From: Capsicum annuum
Lineage: Eukaryota > Streptophyta > Magnoliopsida > Solanales > Solanaceae
Reading direction: 5' to 3'
Length of the DNA: 64,000 nucleotides
Assembly (NCBI RefSeq): GCF_002878395.1
Contig: NC_061114.1
Location: forward strand, 168,614,883-168,678,882
The notes beneath the pieces are model-generated. The model was given only the letters and a program-made list of their open reading frames with translations, was not told the origin of the DNA and searched no databases. The position numbers were made by a program, and so were the translations under genes. Positions within the stretch are counted from its first letter, which is position 1; every line of letters begins with the position of its first letter. Positions 10,729-23,223 of the stretch are shown here, in pieces.

Positions 10729-13352
10729 TTATAGCTCGTATTTCTCTAGCATAATCTAAGTCCCAGTGCATGAGTATTCATATATAAAATTTTTGAAACA
10801 CTTATTAATTTTCAGTGTAGAGTCTGAAATTGCGTAGGGAATTCAATTAGCTTTCCAATGATATAAAATGTGCCTAAATCCGATAACCGGGTGAGAAGTT
10901 ATGGAGATTTTAAGTTTAAGTCGTTAAACACCATCATTAAGGACAGTAGTGCATTGCGGAGCATGATAAAATGACAATTGTCAGTTTCCAGTGAGGTACA
11001 GTGATATTGGTGCATCGCGCCAAAGCTTATTTTCACATTTGTCAATTTCCAGTACACCAACGCGATCCCACCGCATCGCGGTGAACTTCCAGATCGCATC
11101 CAAGGGGGAGCGCGATTCAATCGCATCACTTTGATTGTCCAATTCCTAATTGTCCACTTTCCAGTGACACGATGCGATAGTGTCGCGTTGCGCCAAGGGC
11201 CCAGATCGAGATTTCTTAGTTAATTTCCAATTTTAAATTCTGAGTTTTTAAATCATTCAAGGGGTATTTAAGTCTTTTTCCATGGCCCTAGTCAGCCTTT
11301 AACAAAAAATTCAACCCTAATAAACCTAGTTACACCATTATTCATATAGTTTTTCTCCAAATTAAATTATTCGATCTCAAGAGGCAAAAAACCCTAGTTC
11401 AAGAATCAAGGTCAATCCTCAATAATCTCTCCAAGAACCTTCAAGAACTCTTCTTCTTAGGTATGTTAGGTATTCATCTATGGGTTCTTTCCACCCATAG
11501 AGTCCACGAATCCCTTTCTACATATACAAGATCCCAAATTTATTATTTCTAAGTTTGAATTAGATTGAATTCATGTTCATGATAGTAGCTGGGTTTCAAT
11601 TCATGATTAAAGTGCAAGTTTCATGAAATTGAATAGTATGTGTGATGAATATATGGTTATCTTGATAAACCTTTGAAATTACAAAGTGATTAGTATGTCT
11701 ATAATGTTAATTATGTTTTAATTCATGATTATTATGTGATTCAAGAAATTATACTAGTATTTTATGGGGATTATATGAATTGCATGCTAAACCCATGGAA
11801 TTGTAAGTTGGGCATTGTAGTCATCATGTTTATATGTTATTCATGATTATGTTCATGAATTTGTGCTCCCCAAGTGTTTGATAGAATTTCTATGTGAATA
11901 AAGTGATGAAATCATGACATGTTAGTATATGAACAAGCTTATGCCCTACAAGTGTTGGATAACATGTCTCTATAGATGATAATGAACATGTATATGTTGT
12001 TATGCTTTGCAAGATCATTTGATGCTTTACTTTTCATGCTATCGAGCCCTAGGGGTATTTAATACCCAATAATTTAGCTGTTTATTTAGATCTAGTGTCA
12101 GTTATAGAATAGTGTCAATCTTTCCATGATCAATAGTACTCTCAGTTACATACAAATCTTATTAGAGCTCAGTTAGTTATTGCACTCAGGAAACTGGGTG
12201 AATTCAATCCAGTTCAATCCAGTATAACAGCTCAATTTCTATTCAGTTGGTAGTAGGATTTAGTACCGAGCGAGTGCAGGGATGACAACTTCCCCATTAG
12301 ATAGGCACAGTCATTAGTAGTAGTCCTTATACTCCAAAACTACGAAGCCAGTGCAGGATGAAGAGTCACCCAGCAGACAAGGTTTGACTACCTCCCAGGG
12401 GTCACCCATCAGATTAGGCTTGACTTCACCCAGGTGACACCCGTCAATTAGTCTTGGCATTTGGGTTTTCTTATTTTAGTACTCATGGCACAATATTAGT
12501 ACCCTTCTAGGTGGGCTTATAGGTTGAACCCCAATTAGCTCAGAGAGGGGCATGTCGGTTAGATTATTACCTCGCACAGTTTCAGTTTCAGTCTTTAGTG
12601 TAGAACTCAGTTCAGTCTATAGGATTAGGACTGTCAGATAAAGTCACTCAGTATCAGTAATTTAGTTATCAGTAACTTCAAATTATAAGTTACTTAATAA
12701 AAGAACTCAGTACTTAGCTTCAGAAAAGCTCAGTTACAATATACATATATGCACAGTATTGCATACTTAGTATTTACAACAGTTTCAGTTATCCACGTAC
12801 TCATATTCAGTTATTATATATTATTCAATCAGTTACTATTTATTCATTTGAACCCTTGACTTTAACCTTACCTCATCTAGCATACCAGTATATTCCCTCA
12901 TACTGACATATTCTTTCTTGTGCTATGATGTTTCATATCATAGGTATGGATGTTCAGGTTTACCGACCGCTCGTAGATAGATCCACTCAGCAGTCGCATA
13001 TTTAGTAGTGAGTCCTCATCTATTGAGAATATGCTTTTATTTCACCATTCTCTAGTTTCAGCATTGTAGTAGTTGGAGTTAGTTGGGAGCTTGTCCTATC
13101 AACTCCATAGATAGTTCAGTTAGAGGCTTTTAGACTAGATTAGTTCAGACAGTATTTTAGATACAAGTGTTTTTATCAGATGTTTTTATTTATCCTTATT
13201 TTAGATTTTGAACCTTATGGAATTTCAGCCTATTTTTTTGCATTTAAGAATTATTGTTTGTGTTCACAACAGATATTAATCATGGGTTAGCTTGAGGTCC
13301 TTCAGGTCGTAAGCACTGTGTGACGAATAGGGGGTAGTTTTGGGCCATTTCA
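10729..13352 (+). repeat. 5' LTR of element B
   Basis: It aligns with 16902-19508 throughout. Landmarks are the 'ataaccgggtgagaagttatgg' box (about 10880), a GC-rich CATCGCG block (10990-11200), 'gaattcatgttcatgatag' (about 11570), GTCACCCATCAG-type subrepeats (12365-12460) and the end 'gggccatttca'. The first few bases are decayed, so the start is good to within a few bases. Confidence 0.8.
12365..12460 (+). repeat. Three short tandem subrepeats in the LTR of element B
   Basis: Three degenerate units of about 40 bases share the core 'gtcacccatcagattaggc', with 'ttgactacctcccag'-like spacers. The 3' LTR has the same arrangement at about 18510-18608. Confidence 0.65.
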
Positions 13353-13356
13353 AACT

Positions 13357-13368
13357 TGGTATCAGAGC
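13357..13368 (+). other. Element B primer-binding site (initiator Met tRNA)
   Basis: TGGTATCAGAGC matches all 12 bases of the complement of the 3' end of initiator-Met tRNA and starts four bases after the 5' LTR. This placement confirms the LTR end and the plus orientation. Confidence 0.9.
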
Positions 13369-13575
13369 CTAAGGTTCAACAGAGTCCTAGGGAGTTTGAA
13401 ATCCGCATCATGTTAAGTTTTGTGCATGGGTGTGTAGCGCGCCACACTTAAGGACAAGAGGCTATGAGATGTTTTAGGAAAAGTTTTTCTTCTTTCAGTA
13501 TTCATGTCGTGCATGTGAGCATGAGCTTAAGTTAAACTCTCAATTTAATTCATCTCTTTCTTATGCTTCCAGAAC

Positions 13576-14454
13576 TTGCCTTTCAAAGAAGATAATGAAA
13601 AAAGTAATGAAAATCATTCAACACCTCAGCCCATTTTGTCTCATGCAGAATTCAGAGCTTCTTTCACTACGTTAGCCAATTCAATAGTTGCTCAGAACAA
13701 CCTACATGCTATTGTCCTATCTAGGCCTTGGGTTTATACTTAGCATAACAAGGGGGAGAAGCATAGGAAAAAATATTGAAAGAATAAAAATAAGAGAGTC
13801 AGAACAAGTGGTTTTAGGCCAAGGCCAGAGTGTGGTAACCGGTTCCAGTTCCATCAGAAATTATCAGCCCCAAATACTTCTGTACCTAGTGCTCCAGTGC
13901 CAAAGTTTAGAAATGTTAGTCGAGATAGAATGTCAGACTCCAACTCTCAAGGTAGTATGAAAAGATGTCAGACTCACCCACTTTACCAGAAATATGGTAG
14001 AAATCATCAGGGTATGTGTAGGGCTAACAGTTGTGTATGTTATGGGTGTAGCAAGTTAGGCCATAGAATCAGAGATTATCGCCAGTTAGGTTCAGAGGGT
14101 CAGTACAACCGTCCTTCAGCTCAGTTCAATCGCCCAAATCAGCAGGGTGCCACTTCCAGTGCCACCTGTAGGCAATGCCCAAACAGACTTTATGCACTTC
14201 AGTCTAGAGAAGATCACGAAAGTTCTCCTAATGAGGTCATTGGCACATTAAAGATCTTCTATTTACACATTCATGCCCTATTAGATCTAAGAGCTTCTCT
14301 GTCTTGTATAACTCCTTGCATAGAAAACAACTATAAAGTTAGACTAGAAATCTTAACAGAACCTTTTTTCATGCTTACTTCAGTGGGAAAATCTATTCCA
14401 GCAAGACGAGTATATAGAAAGTGCTCGATTATAATATTTCAGAAAATCCCTTAA
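13576..14454 (+). pseudogene. Gag-protease remnant of element B
   Basis: The gag start (TTG where ATG is expected, 13576) encodes an N-terminal gag segment with 'HAEFRASFTTLANSIVAQ'. The central capsid-like domain has been deleted near 13730, where the sequence passes into a Lys/Arg-rich linker in another frame. From 13897 one frame of 185 residues holds the zinc knuckle 'CYGCSKLGHRIRDY', whose fourth ligand Cys is replaced by Tyr at 14077-14079. The protease active site follows as 'LLDLRASLS' (Asp at 14284-14286), where the usual D-S/P-G has become D-L-R. Both changes should abolish function. The frame stops at 14454 before reverse transcriptase. Gag packages the RNA and protease matures the polyprotein; neither could work here. 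Confidence 0.8.
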
Positions 14455-16901
14455 GTTATTATTAATAGAGTCATTCCATTCCAGTTTCTTGATAAAATAG
14501 TCCTTTAATGAAGGGGTAGTACCTTAATTTTAGTTGATTTAAGTTTGAATCTCTAGATTGAACTATTAGAAAGAGAAGTTGAGAATTCAAAGTTAGTCAG
14601 CGTTGAGGTTGCTATATGATGATTATTAGGGCAATAGAAAGATAAGAATTATGTAACAGAAAGAAGACTAGCAGTGGACCTTACATTATCAAGAGTAGTC
14701 CTTCAGAAGAGCATTATCATATCTCAGACTCTAGAGTAAACTGGTCTCATCTCAATTTAGAGTTTATTAAGGGGTTCACAGACTTAGAATAACAACTTTA
14801 AGCTAAGAGGGAGATGGAAAAACAAGTAACTAAGCAAGACTTTTAGAATTTAGTAGTAATGTCAGTATGTGTAGAGAAGCAGTGGGAGAGGTTGATACCC
14901 AACCCGACCTTACCTCAGTGCAAATTTTTACACTTTAACTATCATAATATCTACTCATGCCTTACACGTTAGCTCTGTGATCATAGTTCTTATTCATGCA
15001 CATTATCGAAAATCATATATGTTTATAGCTTTAAGTATAAGGAGTTCCAGTTTTTGAGTATTACGAATCATGATCCATGAATACAGAGACTCCAAACTCA
15101 GGTCATGCAGCTCATGACTCATGTACTAATGCCTTATAGTGTGCTCGGTTTCCATGAATTATGCCATACTCCTAATGAATAGCTAAATTCAGATTTCTTT
15201 ATGTATATCCTCAGTTTGGATCTCTTGATAAAGGCTAGGAGGTTGATGCTCTATTCCTAAGGTCTCAGTTAAATGTCATGTTCTGTATAGTGTCTATGCA
15301 TGCTTCAGGTCCCTATGATTTAACTTTCAGCGAACTTTTCTTATGAAATGTAGTGATGAGTAGTTACTTAGAAGGGAGAGAATAAATGCTTCATGTTAAG
15401 AAGAGATTGATGCATGCTAGTTTTACACGAGGCTGTAGTTATGAAGATAGACTTGAATGTCATGTTAGTGTGCGGGTGAATAGCTAGCAAGAGGTTGTAT
15501 TTAGTTATAGGAGGAAAAATTAAAATTCTTCCTGAGATAAGAAATTGAGAAAATATAGAATCTGAGTGTACATTTAGATTCTCAATTTATGCCAGTCCCT
15601 ATCATGTAGCTATCAGAACTTAGTCACAGTCTCAGTTTAGCATTCAGTAAAAAACTCAGTCCAATTTTAGGTTTTCTTGACCAAAGCATACAGTTACCAG
15701 TTATTTCATTGTTAGTATCTCAGTATTTCCAAATCATGTTATGCACTTAGTCTTGCATTCCTAGATAATACCATTCCCATGAATTCATATTTAGTTACCT
15801 TATGCTCTTTAGTCATTCCTTACCTCATAGGCATAGTACTTTATAGTTTCAGTCCACTTATTCAGGTTAAGTACAGTTCAATCTTACATGACCAGTATTT
15901 AGCTATCAGTCATCCAGTTAATCAAATAGGTTCGTATGTTTACAAATTCATGCTCAATGCTTATGTGAATATTTTCAGTAGTCTCAGGTGAAGAAATGTG
16001 TTAAGGTAGAGGGTATAGTTGAGAGAGTATTAGAGAAATATATTTAAGCTTGAACATTTGTACCAGCAGTACATAAGGCTTAGTCACTCTATTTTAAGTG
16101 ATATTTCATAGGCCTCGCCTTATATTATAGAATTTTAACCATATTTTGATTTCTTATGTCTCATTCAGGCCATGCCAAGATTTCCTTACTCCCTAAAGTC
16201 AGTAGAACTTTATTGAAAGAGTGAAAAGAGATGCTCCAGTTAAGTATAAGTTTTAAGTATGATTTTGTCCCTAAATCCAGCAATTCAGTTTAGCAGTCAG
16301 ACGGACAAATTCAGACGGTTTCCCATTTTTTCATCTAGTCGTCCTATCCTAAAATGGAACAATCCTAGTAGTTACAAATTCATCCCAGTTCATGTATCGT
16401 GTCTTAGTTTTAGATCTTAAATATTCAGTCACGATTTAGTTCGTAGGTGCCCTGTGCACCATCTTAGCCTTTTCTCAATATCCTAGACAAGTCAGCATTC
16501 TTCGATTGACATAATATCCCAAGGGGGAGATGCACTATAACCCCCGAGCTTTTAAGTCCTAAACCTTTCAATTATCTTCACGTAACGAATCCATTTTGGA
16601 GCAATGGGTACTCATAAGTTGACCCTCTCCTTCCAATCTTAGCAAGATGACCATTCCTAAGTTATGACATTTATTCAAAGGCCTAGTCCCATTCATGATA
16701 GTCAGTCCACGTATCATGTTTCAAACTCAGTCATGTCCTCATATTCCCGTTCATGCATGTTCAGTGTAAAAGCTCATTTTGTTAGTAGCTCAATCATGTA
16801 GTCATGCATCATATATGCATGTCTAGCATGTAAACTCAGTCTATTAGTGTCTCTGCATAACCAGCTTCATTCGAGGTCTAATGATCCCATGGGGGAGATA
16901 T
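14455..16901 (+). other. Element B internal non-coding region and polypurine tract
   Basis: No pol domain is found in either strand. The stretch from about 14880 to 15330 resembles 54590-55030 in element A and 20160-20500 in element C ('cag.tcatgactcatgtact', 'tatgtatatcctcagtttgg'). It ends with the near-palindrome 'cattcgaggtctaatg' (16868-16883) and the polypurine tract GGGGGAGATA (16891-16900), directly before the 3' LTR. Confidence 0.7.
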
Positions 16902-19508
16902 TGTAATACCTGGTATTTCTGTAGCATAATCTAAGTCCTAGTTCATGAGTATTCATATATAAAATTTTTGAAACACTTAATATTTTTCAATGTAGAGCCT
17001 ACCATTACGTAGGAAATTCAATTAGCTTTTCAATGATATAAAATTTGCCTAAATTCGATAACCGGGTGAGAACTTATGGTGATTTTAACTTTCAGTCATT
17101 AAATGCCATCAGTCAGGCCAGTAGTGCATTGTGGGGCATGTCAAAATGGCAATTGTAGGTTTTAAATGAGGTACGGGATACCGGCGCATCACGCCATAAC
17201 TTATTTTCATATTTGTTATTTTCCAGTACACTAACGCAAACCCACCGCATTGCAGTGAACTTCCATGTCGCATCTAAGGGGTAATGTAATTCCACCGCAT
17301 AGCGTTGATTGTCCAATTCTGAGTTATCCACTTTCTAGTTACACGGTGCTATATCGCTGAGTCGCACCAAGGGCCCAGATTGGGATTTTTCTGTCAATTT
17401 CAAGTTTTAAAATTATTCCAGGGGTATTTGAGTGTTTTTTCACGACCCTAGTCAGCCTTTAACACAAAATTCAACCCTAATAAACCTAGTTACACCATTA
17501 TTCATTCAGTTTTTCTCCAAATTAAATCATTCTCTCTCAAGAGGCAAAAAAACTAGTTCAAGAATTAAGGTCAATTCTCAAGAACCTTCAAGAATTCTTC
17601 TTCTCAGGTATGTTAGATGTTTATCTATGGGTTTCTTCCATCCATAGAGTCCAAGAATCCCTTTCTAAATATACAATATGTCATATTTATGATTTCCATA
17701 TTTGAATTAGATTGAATTCATGTTCATGATAGTAGGTGGGTTTCAATCCATGATTTACGTGCAAGTTTTATGAAATTGAATAGTATGTGTGATAAATATG
17801 TGATTATCTTGATAAACTCTTAATATTACAAAGTGATTAATGTGTCCATGATGTTAATTGGGTTTTAATTCATGATTATCATGTGATTCATGAAATTAGA
17901 TTAGTATATTATGGGGATTATATGAATTGCATGCTACACCAATAGAATTGTAAGTTGGGCATTGTATTCACTATGTTTATATGTTATCCATGATTATGTG
18001 CATGAATTTGTTCTCCCCAAGTGTTGTATAGAATGTCCATATGAATAAAGTGGTGAAATCATGACATGTTAGTAGATGAACAAGCTCATGCCCTACAAGT
18101 GTTTAATAAAATGTCTCTATAGATAATATATGAATGTCTATACATTGTTATTCTTCTCAAGATCAAGTGATTCTTTACTTTTCATGCTATCGAGTCCTGG
18201 CTGCATTAAATGCCAAATAATTTAGCTATTTATTTAGAGCCAGTGTCAGTTACAATATAGTGTTAGTCTTGCCATGATCAATAATACTCTTAGTTAGATA
18301 CAAAACTCAGTAGATCTCATTCAGTTATAGCACTTAAGAAACTCAGTGAATTCAGTCTAGTTTAGTCTAGTGTAACAATTCAGTGTCTATTCAGTTGGGA
18401 TTAGGATTTAGCACCGAGCGAGTGCAGGGACGACGACTTCTCTGTCACATAGGCAGAGTCATTAGCAATCCTCCTTGTACTCCAGATCTATGTAGCCAAC
18501 ACAAGATGATGAGTCACCTATTAGACTAGGCTTGACTACCTCCCAGGGGTCACCTATTAGATTAGGCTTGGCTCTGCCCAGGTGTCACCCATCAGTTAGG
18601 CTTGGCATCCTAGTTTTCTAGTTTTAGTACCCATGGTACGATATTAGCACCCTTCTAGCTGGGGTTATAGGTTGGACCCCAATTAGTTCAGAGAGGGCAT
18701 GTTGGTTAGATGATTACCTCCCATAGTTTCAGTTGCAGTCTTTAGTCTAGAACTCTGTTCAGTTCTACAAGATTAGGACTGTCATACATAGTCACGCAGT
18801 ATCAATAATTTAGTTATTAGTAACATCAGATTATCTATTTTTGAGTAACAAAACTTATTACTTAGGTTCATAATAGCTCAGTTACAGTATATATATATGC
18901 ACTGTATTGCTTACTTAGTATTTACAATAATTTCATTCATCCACATACTCATATTCATTTTTCTAATTTTTTAGTTAGTTACTGTTCATGCATTTGAACC
19001 CTTGCATTCAGCCTTACCTCATCTAGCATAATAGTATATTCCCACGTACTAATGTATACTTTCTTGTTCTATGATGTTTCATATCATAGGTTTTGAACCT
19101 CAGGTTTTCCGACGGCGAATAGACAGATTTAGTCAGCATTCAATGATTTAGTTGTGAGTCCTCATCTATAGAGGATACACTTTTATTTTAGCATTTTAGT
19201 AGTCTTAGTATTGTAGTAGTTGGAGTTAGTTGGGGGCTTGTCCCATCAACTCCATATTCAGACAGTTCTATTAGAGGTTTTCAGACTATACTAGTGTAGA
19301 CAGTATTTCAGATACAAGTGTTTTTATTAGATGTTTTTATTGATCCTTATTTCAGATTTTGAACCTTATGTAATTTCATCTTGTTTTTTTTGTATTTATT
19401 CAACATTATTGCTTAGTAATCATAACAGATATCATTCATGGGTTAGCTTGTGGTCCTTCAGGGTTGTAAGCACCGTATGATGACCAGGGATAGTCTCAGG
19501 TCGTTACC
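16902..19508 (+). repeat. 3' LTR of element B
   Basis: It starts with TGTAATACC right after the polypurine tract. It matches the 5' LTR over its length, with subrepeats at 18510-18608. It has fewer CpGs in the CATCGCG block (17180-17330) than the 5' copy. The end is set by alignment at about 19508. Confidence 0.8.
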
Positions 19509-21655
19509 GTAATATGTGGTTGGATTATTTCTCTTGATTACTATGTGTTGTATGTTCTTAGATAACACCCTTGAGTTCCTATGTGCGAAGAAAGCTAATG
19601 ATATAGTATATGGTGTTCTTAAAAGCTAAGTTAGGAGTTATAGGTTGAGTATGTTGAGTCTTTTGGTATAATTTTTTTTTCATGGTTTTGGAAAAAATAT
19701 GAATTTAGCGGTAAGATATTAGTAAACTAAGAAGAGAATGGCAAATGGTGAATTTAGTGTGGCAGGTATGTTCACGAAAAATATTGAAAGTATATGATAA
19801 TGATTATTGAAGGTAGAGAAAGTTAAGGGTGGTATAAATGAAAGTAGTGTCCAATAATAATGTTAGCCTTTTTCCAAATCTAGTTTATTCAGGTTAGTTA
19901 AGCATTCAATTGTAGACCATTAGAGTAAAGAAATTGTGGCCCATCCTTGCAGATATGGAATAGACCCATTGGTTTAGAGTGTCGTCTTAGATATAAGGGA
20001 GATATCCTATGAACAACATTGATTTTTGTGAATTAGATTGTTAGACACTTCAATAAGAGTTATGATGAGACCGTGGTCCATTCTTACTCTAGCGTATTCC
20101 TTGGATTTAAGTAATTATCCCACCCTATTAATATCTTTCGTGATGGAGAAACGCCCGTATCCCATGCTTATTTTTTGTATTCTCAGTTCCTGATAAAAGA
20201 AGTAATATCTTCACTTTGTGATCTGAGTCATCCCCTATGAATCTAAGAGTTCTAGTCTTATTTTATGTAACTCATGATAATTAGGATCCCATGTTTTAAA
20301 GTATGCTCATTTTTTAGAACTCATGGACCATCCTTAATGACTAGCAAAATTCGCAATATGTTATGTATGTCCTCAATTTAGATCTCTATAGTTAATCCAT
20401 TCCTTTGATACTCTATTCTTCAGGCCATATCCAGTGACAAAGTTAGGAGTAGTATCTTTTCATGGTTTGGGTCCTCATGTTCTATCATTTTAGTGGACCT
20501 ATTTATGTTAAGATCATGGTGATAAAAAAAAGATGAACTATGGTTTGTATGAGAGAGAGTATGCGTTCCTAATTCGAAAAGATTGTTGTATTCTTGTATT
20601 ATTTAAGGCTATAAGTATAAATGAAATTTATGCAAAGATTTAGTATATGCCATAGTTAGTTGAGAATTCTTGGTGTGTCTTCATAGGGGTACTTTCTGCT
20701 ATTGATATAGATAGATATGTTAGTCAATATTGGAAAAGTTTCTAGCTGGGTTGGTTTCCTATAAGTTCATATGTTATAACAATAGGCATGAATGTCATGT
20801 TATTTTATATATGGATAAATGCATTGTGCTCTAGTGAATTTCTAGTAAAAGCCCATAGTTGGTTGTTGAAGTGTTAAGGAATACTATTCTTAAGATGAGA
20901 GCTCTAAAATAAGATAGGACATTGAATCCCATATTTAGACTAGTGTTATGGTGTTATGTGTAGCACCTTGTGGCTTCTAGATAGGATTGAACATGGTGGT
21001 ATTATGTAGTTCAACTTAGACTTTTGTAGGTAGAGACACCTATACCTATGTGAAGTTTATAAGTTGCATCACATGAAGCATATTACTGAAGAGGAAGAGT
21101 ATAGTTGAGAAAAGTGTTTGAGAAGTGCTGATAAGCTTGAAAGTTATCATTAGCATTACACAAGGAAGAGTAATATTATTCTAGATTTTGTATTATATGC
21201 CTATATTCCAAATTATATAGTTGTATTCATTTTGCAATTTCTTATTCAAATTCCATATTCAAATCATGCCCAAAAATTTTCGCTGAATTGTTATTAGAAG
21301 GTACGATAATGAGAGTCTAGGGAACTTATATTTCATTTTTAGTAACTCTTCAAAATATTATCAAATTTTCTACCACTTCAAAATTCTATGTGTATGGTCG
21401 TGTCATGAATGTTTCAAGCGAGTTCTAAACTCTTAGCATGAATCAACTCCTTATAGTCAATAGAGTCAGCTCAGAAATCCATTTCACAATAGAAGTTTTA
21501 TCATTTTAGCTCAGTTATATCCTTCATTAGTAGACATGTTATGTCTACATCATTCCATATGATTCTTATTATGCGTAATTGTTCTATATGCATTAACTAA
21601 GTCAGTACCATATACAGAGATAATTCCAGCTATGAAACATGATATGTTTTAAAAG
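19509..21655 (+). other. Element C internal region, continued, non-coding
   Basis: This resumes element C after element B. No open frame carries a known domain. Blocks such as 'gaactcatggaccatccttaatgactagcaaaa' (about 20315) and 'tatgtatgtcctcaatttag' parallel the non-coding internal regions of elements A and B. It ends with GTCAG at 21656-21660, the target-site duplication of element G. Confidence 0.65.
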
Positions 21656-21660
21656 GTCAG

Positions 21661-23070
21661 TGATGAGTGGTGATTTTACCACCTTTTCTCACTAAATAAT
21701 CGTGCACACTACCTTGTTTTGAATAAGTAAATGAGACATAATTATGAGTAAATGCACTAATACCCACTCATTGTAGGCATATAGTTGAAGAGATCAAAAG
21801 ATGTGGAATGGAGCATTAAATGATAAATGGGAGCATGGAAGAGTGCAGCTGAAGACTAGAACCATATCATCCTTAGTTATCATAACCGCGGTCCTCAGTC
21901 AGAAATCATGGTTAGTTAAAAAGGTCCCACAACACTGTGGTGAAACACAACCATGGTCACGTAGCCGCGGTCTCGGTCAAACTTTCGCGATTATGGTCCA
22001 TCAAGATTATGTCCCAGGGCAGTTTTGTAAAACTACATGGATGAATCCCAAATCATATATATGAAAAAAACACTTTCTTCTTTAGGTATTGCTTACCTCA
22101 TAACTAGTTTTGATTTGAAAGAAAGAAAATTGGGCAAAAGTATAACTACTCTTGGAGGCTTAATTTATTGGTAATTTTGTGAAGAATCAATGCTTTGGAT
22201 AATCCTTATGGTATATCTCTCTTTAATTTTTTCATGAGTAGCTAACAAATTTAGTTTAGGATTACGTTGAACTAACTTGTAATTATGTGTGGATGTTGAT
22301 ATGTTTGCATAATTTTAGTTGTTCAGTACGGGTTCTACAATTGATTGGGTTAATTAATTTGAATTTGATGGGTGAACACCCCAAATATCCATATAGGTTT
22401 GATGGGTGAAAACCCAAACTCTAAAAACCCTTCATCATCCTCTAAAGAGGGATGAAGATGAACTTGAGTTGACTTATAACATCCTTGAAAGAGGGTTATA
22501 AGGGGACAAGGTAATGGTGGTTAATTGAGTCTATGGTTTACCACCTTTTACAATCTTAGAAAAAAGTGTATTTGGCATATAAATCAAGTCAAGAACATCT
22601 TCCTAGCTATAGGGATGCTTGATTGAGGTTTTGGGTGATTACGAATCGTACACTTGTTAAGTGCTCGAAAGAGCCAATGGGTGAAATCATTGTAGTTTAA
22701 TTAAAGGATTGACTAAAATGACATTCGACCTAGCCTATCCTTTGGTCAACAACTAAGCTTCATGCTAAACCATCATCAACCCAAATGCTTTACCTTTTTG
22801 TAGTCATATTCCCAAGTTCCTCTCTAATCTTGATTTTAAATCAAAATTATCATATTCAAGCATTGGTAGTCGAAAATCATTTCAATCCAATCCCACCATT
22901 TTATTTTACATGTCTTGTTTTTTCTATTCCGGGTAACTTTTTAGTAATTATAGCACCCATAGGACTTGAAAATTATAATTCGCTCCTTGTGGATTTGACC
23001 CCAACTCTAGTTGGGTTACTGACAACGACCGTAATGCCCATCAATCATGGGTGTGAGTTGAGTGTTATCA
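21661..23070 (+). repeat. 5' LTR of element G
   Basis: It begins TGATGAGTGGTGATTTTACC and ends 'agtgttatca'. It aligns with 26522-27916. Both copies carry the paired 'gtttgatgggt.aaaacccaaactctaaaaacc' and 'catccttgaaagagggttata' blocks. Confidence 0.9.
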
Positions 23071-23073
23071 AAA

Positions 23074-23091
23074 TGGCATTGTTACTGGGGA
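23074..23091 (+). other. Element G primer-binding site, decayed
   Basis: TGGCATTGTTACTGGGGA differs from TGGCGCCGTTGCCGGGGA at five positions, all C-to-T or G-to-A transitions. It begins three bases after the 5' LTR. This type of site is typical of Athila/Tat elements. Confidence 0.75.
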
Positions 23092-23223
23092 GTGGAATAT
23101 AGATTTTACTTGTGCAGAGTGATTACAACTTGGGGAATACCCGGGGTGGTGTAATTTTCCTTATTTGATACTCGCCAACTACACTTATTTCTAAGTTGTT
23201 CCATGCAAGAGATGATATAATTA

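Larger units (their letters stand above)
10729..19508 (+). mobile_element. Element B: Del/Tekay-type gypsy retrotransposon, pol deleted
   Basis: Two LTRs of about 2.6 kb (10729-13352 and 16902-19508) flank a 3.5-kb internal region. The internal region has a perfect initiator-tRNA primer-binding site, a damaged gag-protease frame, a non-coding stretch and a polypurine tract. Reverse transcriptase, RNase H and integrase are absent. It sits inside the internal region of element C. The outer ends have decayed (5' start 'tatagctcg' against 'tgtaatacctgg' in the 3' copy; 3' end CC instead of CA). I could not recognise a target-site duplication. Confidence 0.8.

Noticed and set aside
10724..19513. 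Target-site duplication for element B
   Set aside because: The candidate flanks (CTTCA and GTAAT) do not match and both LTR ends are decayed, so none can be claimed.
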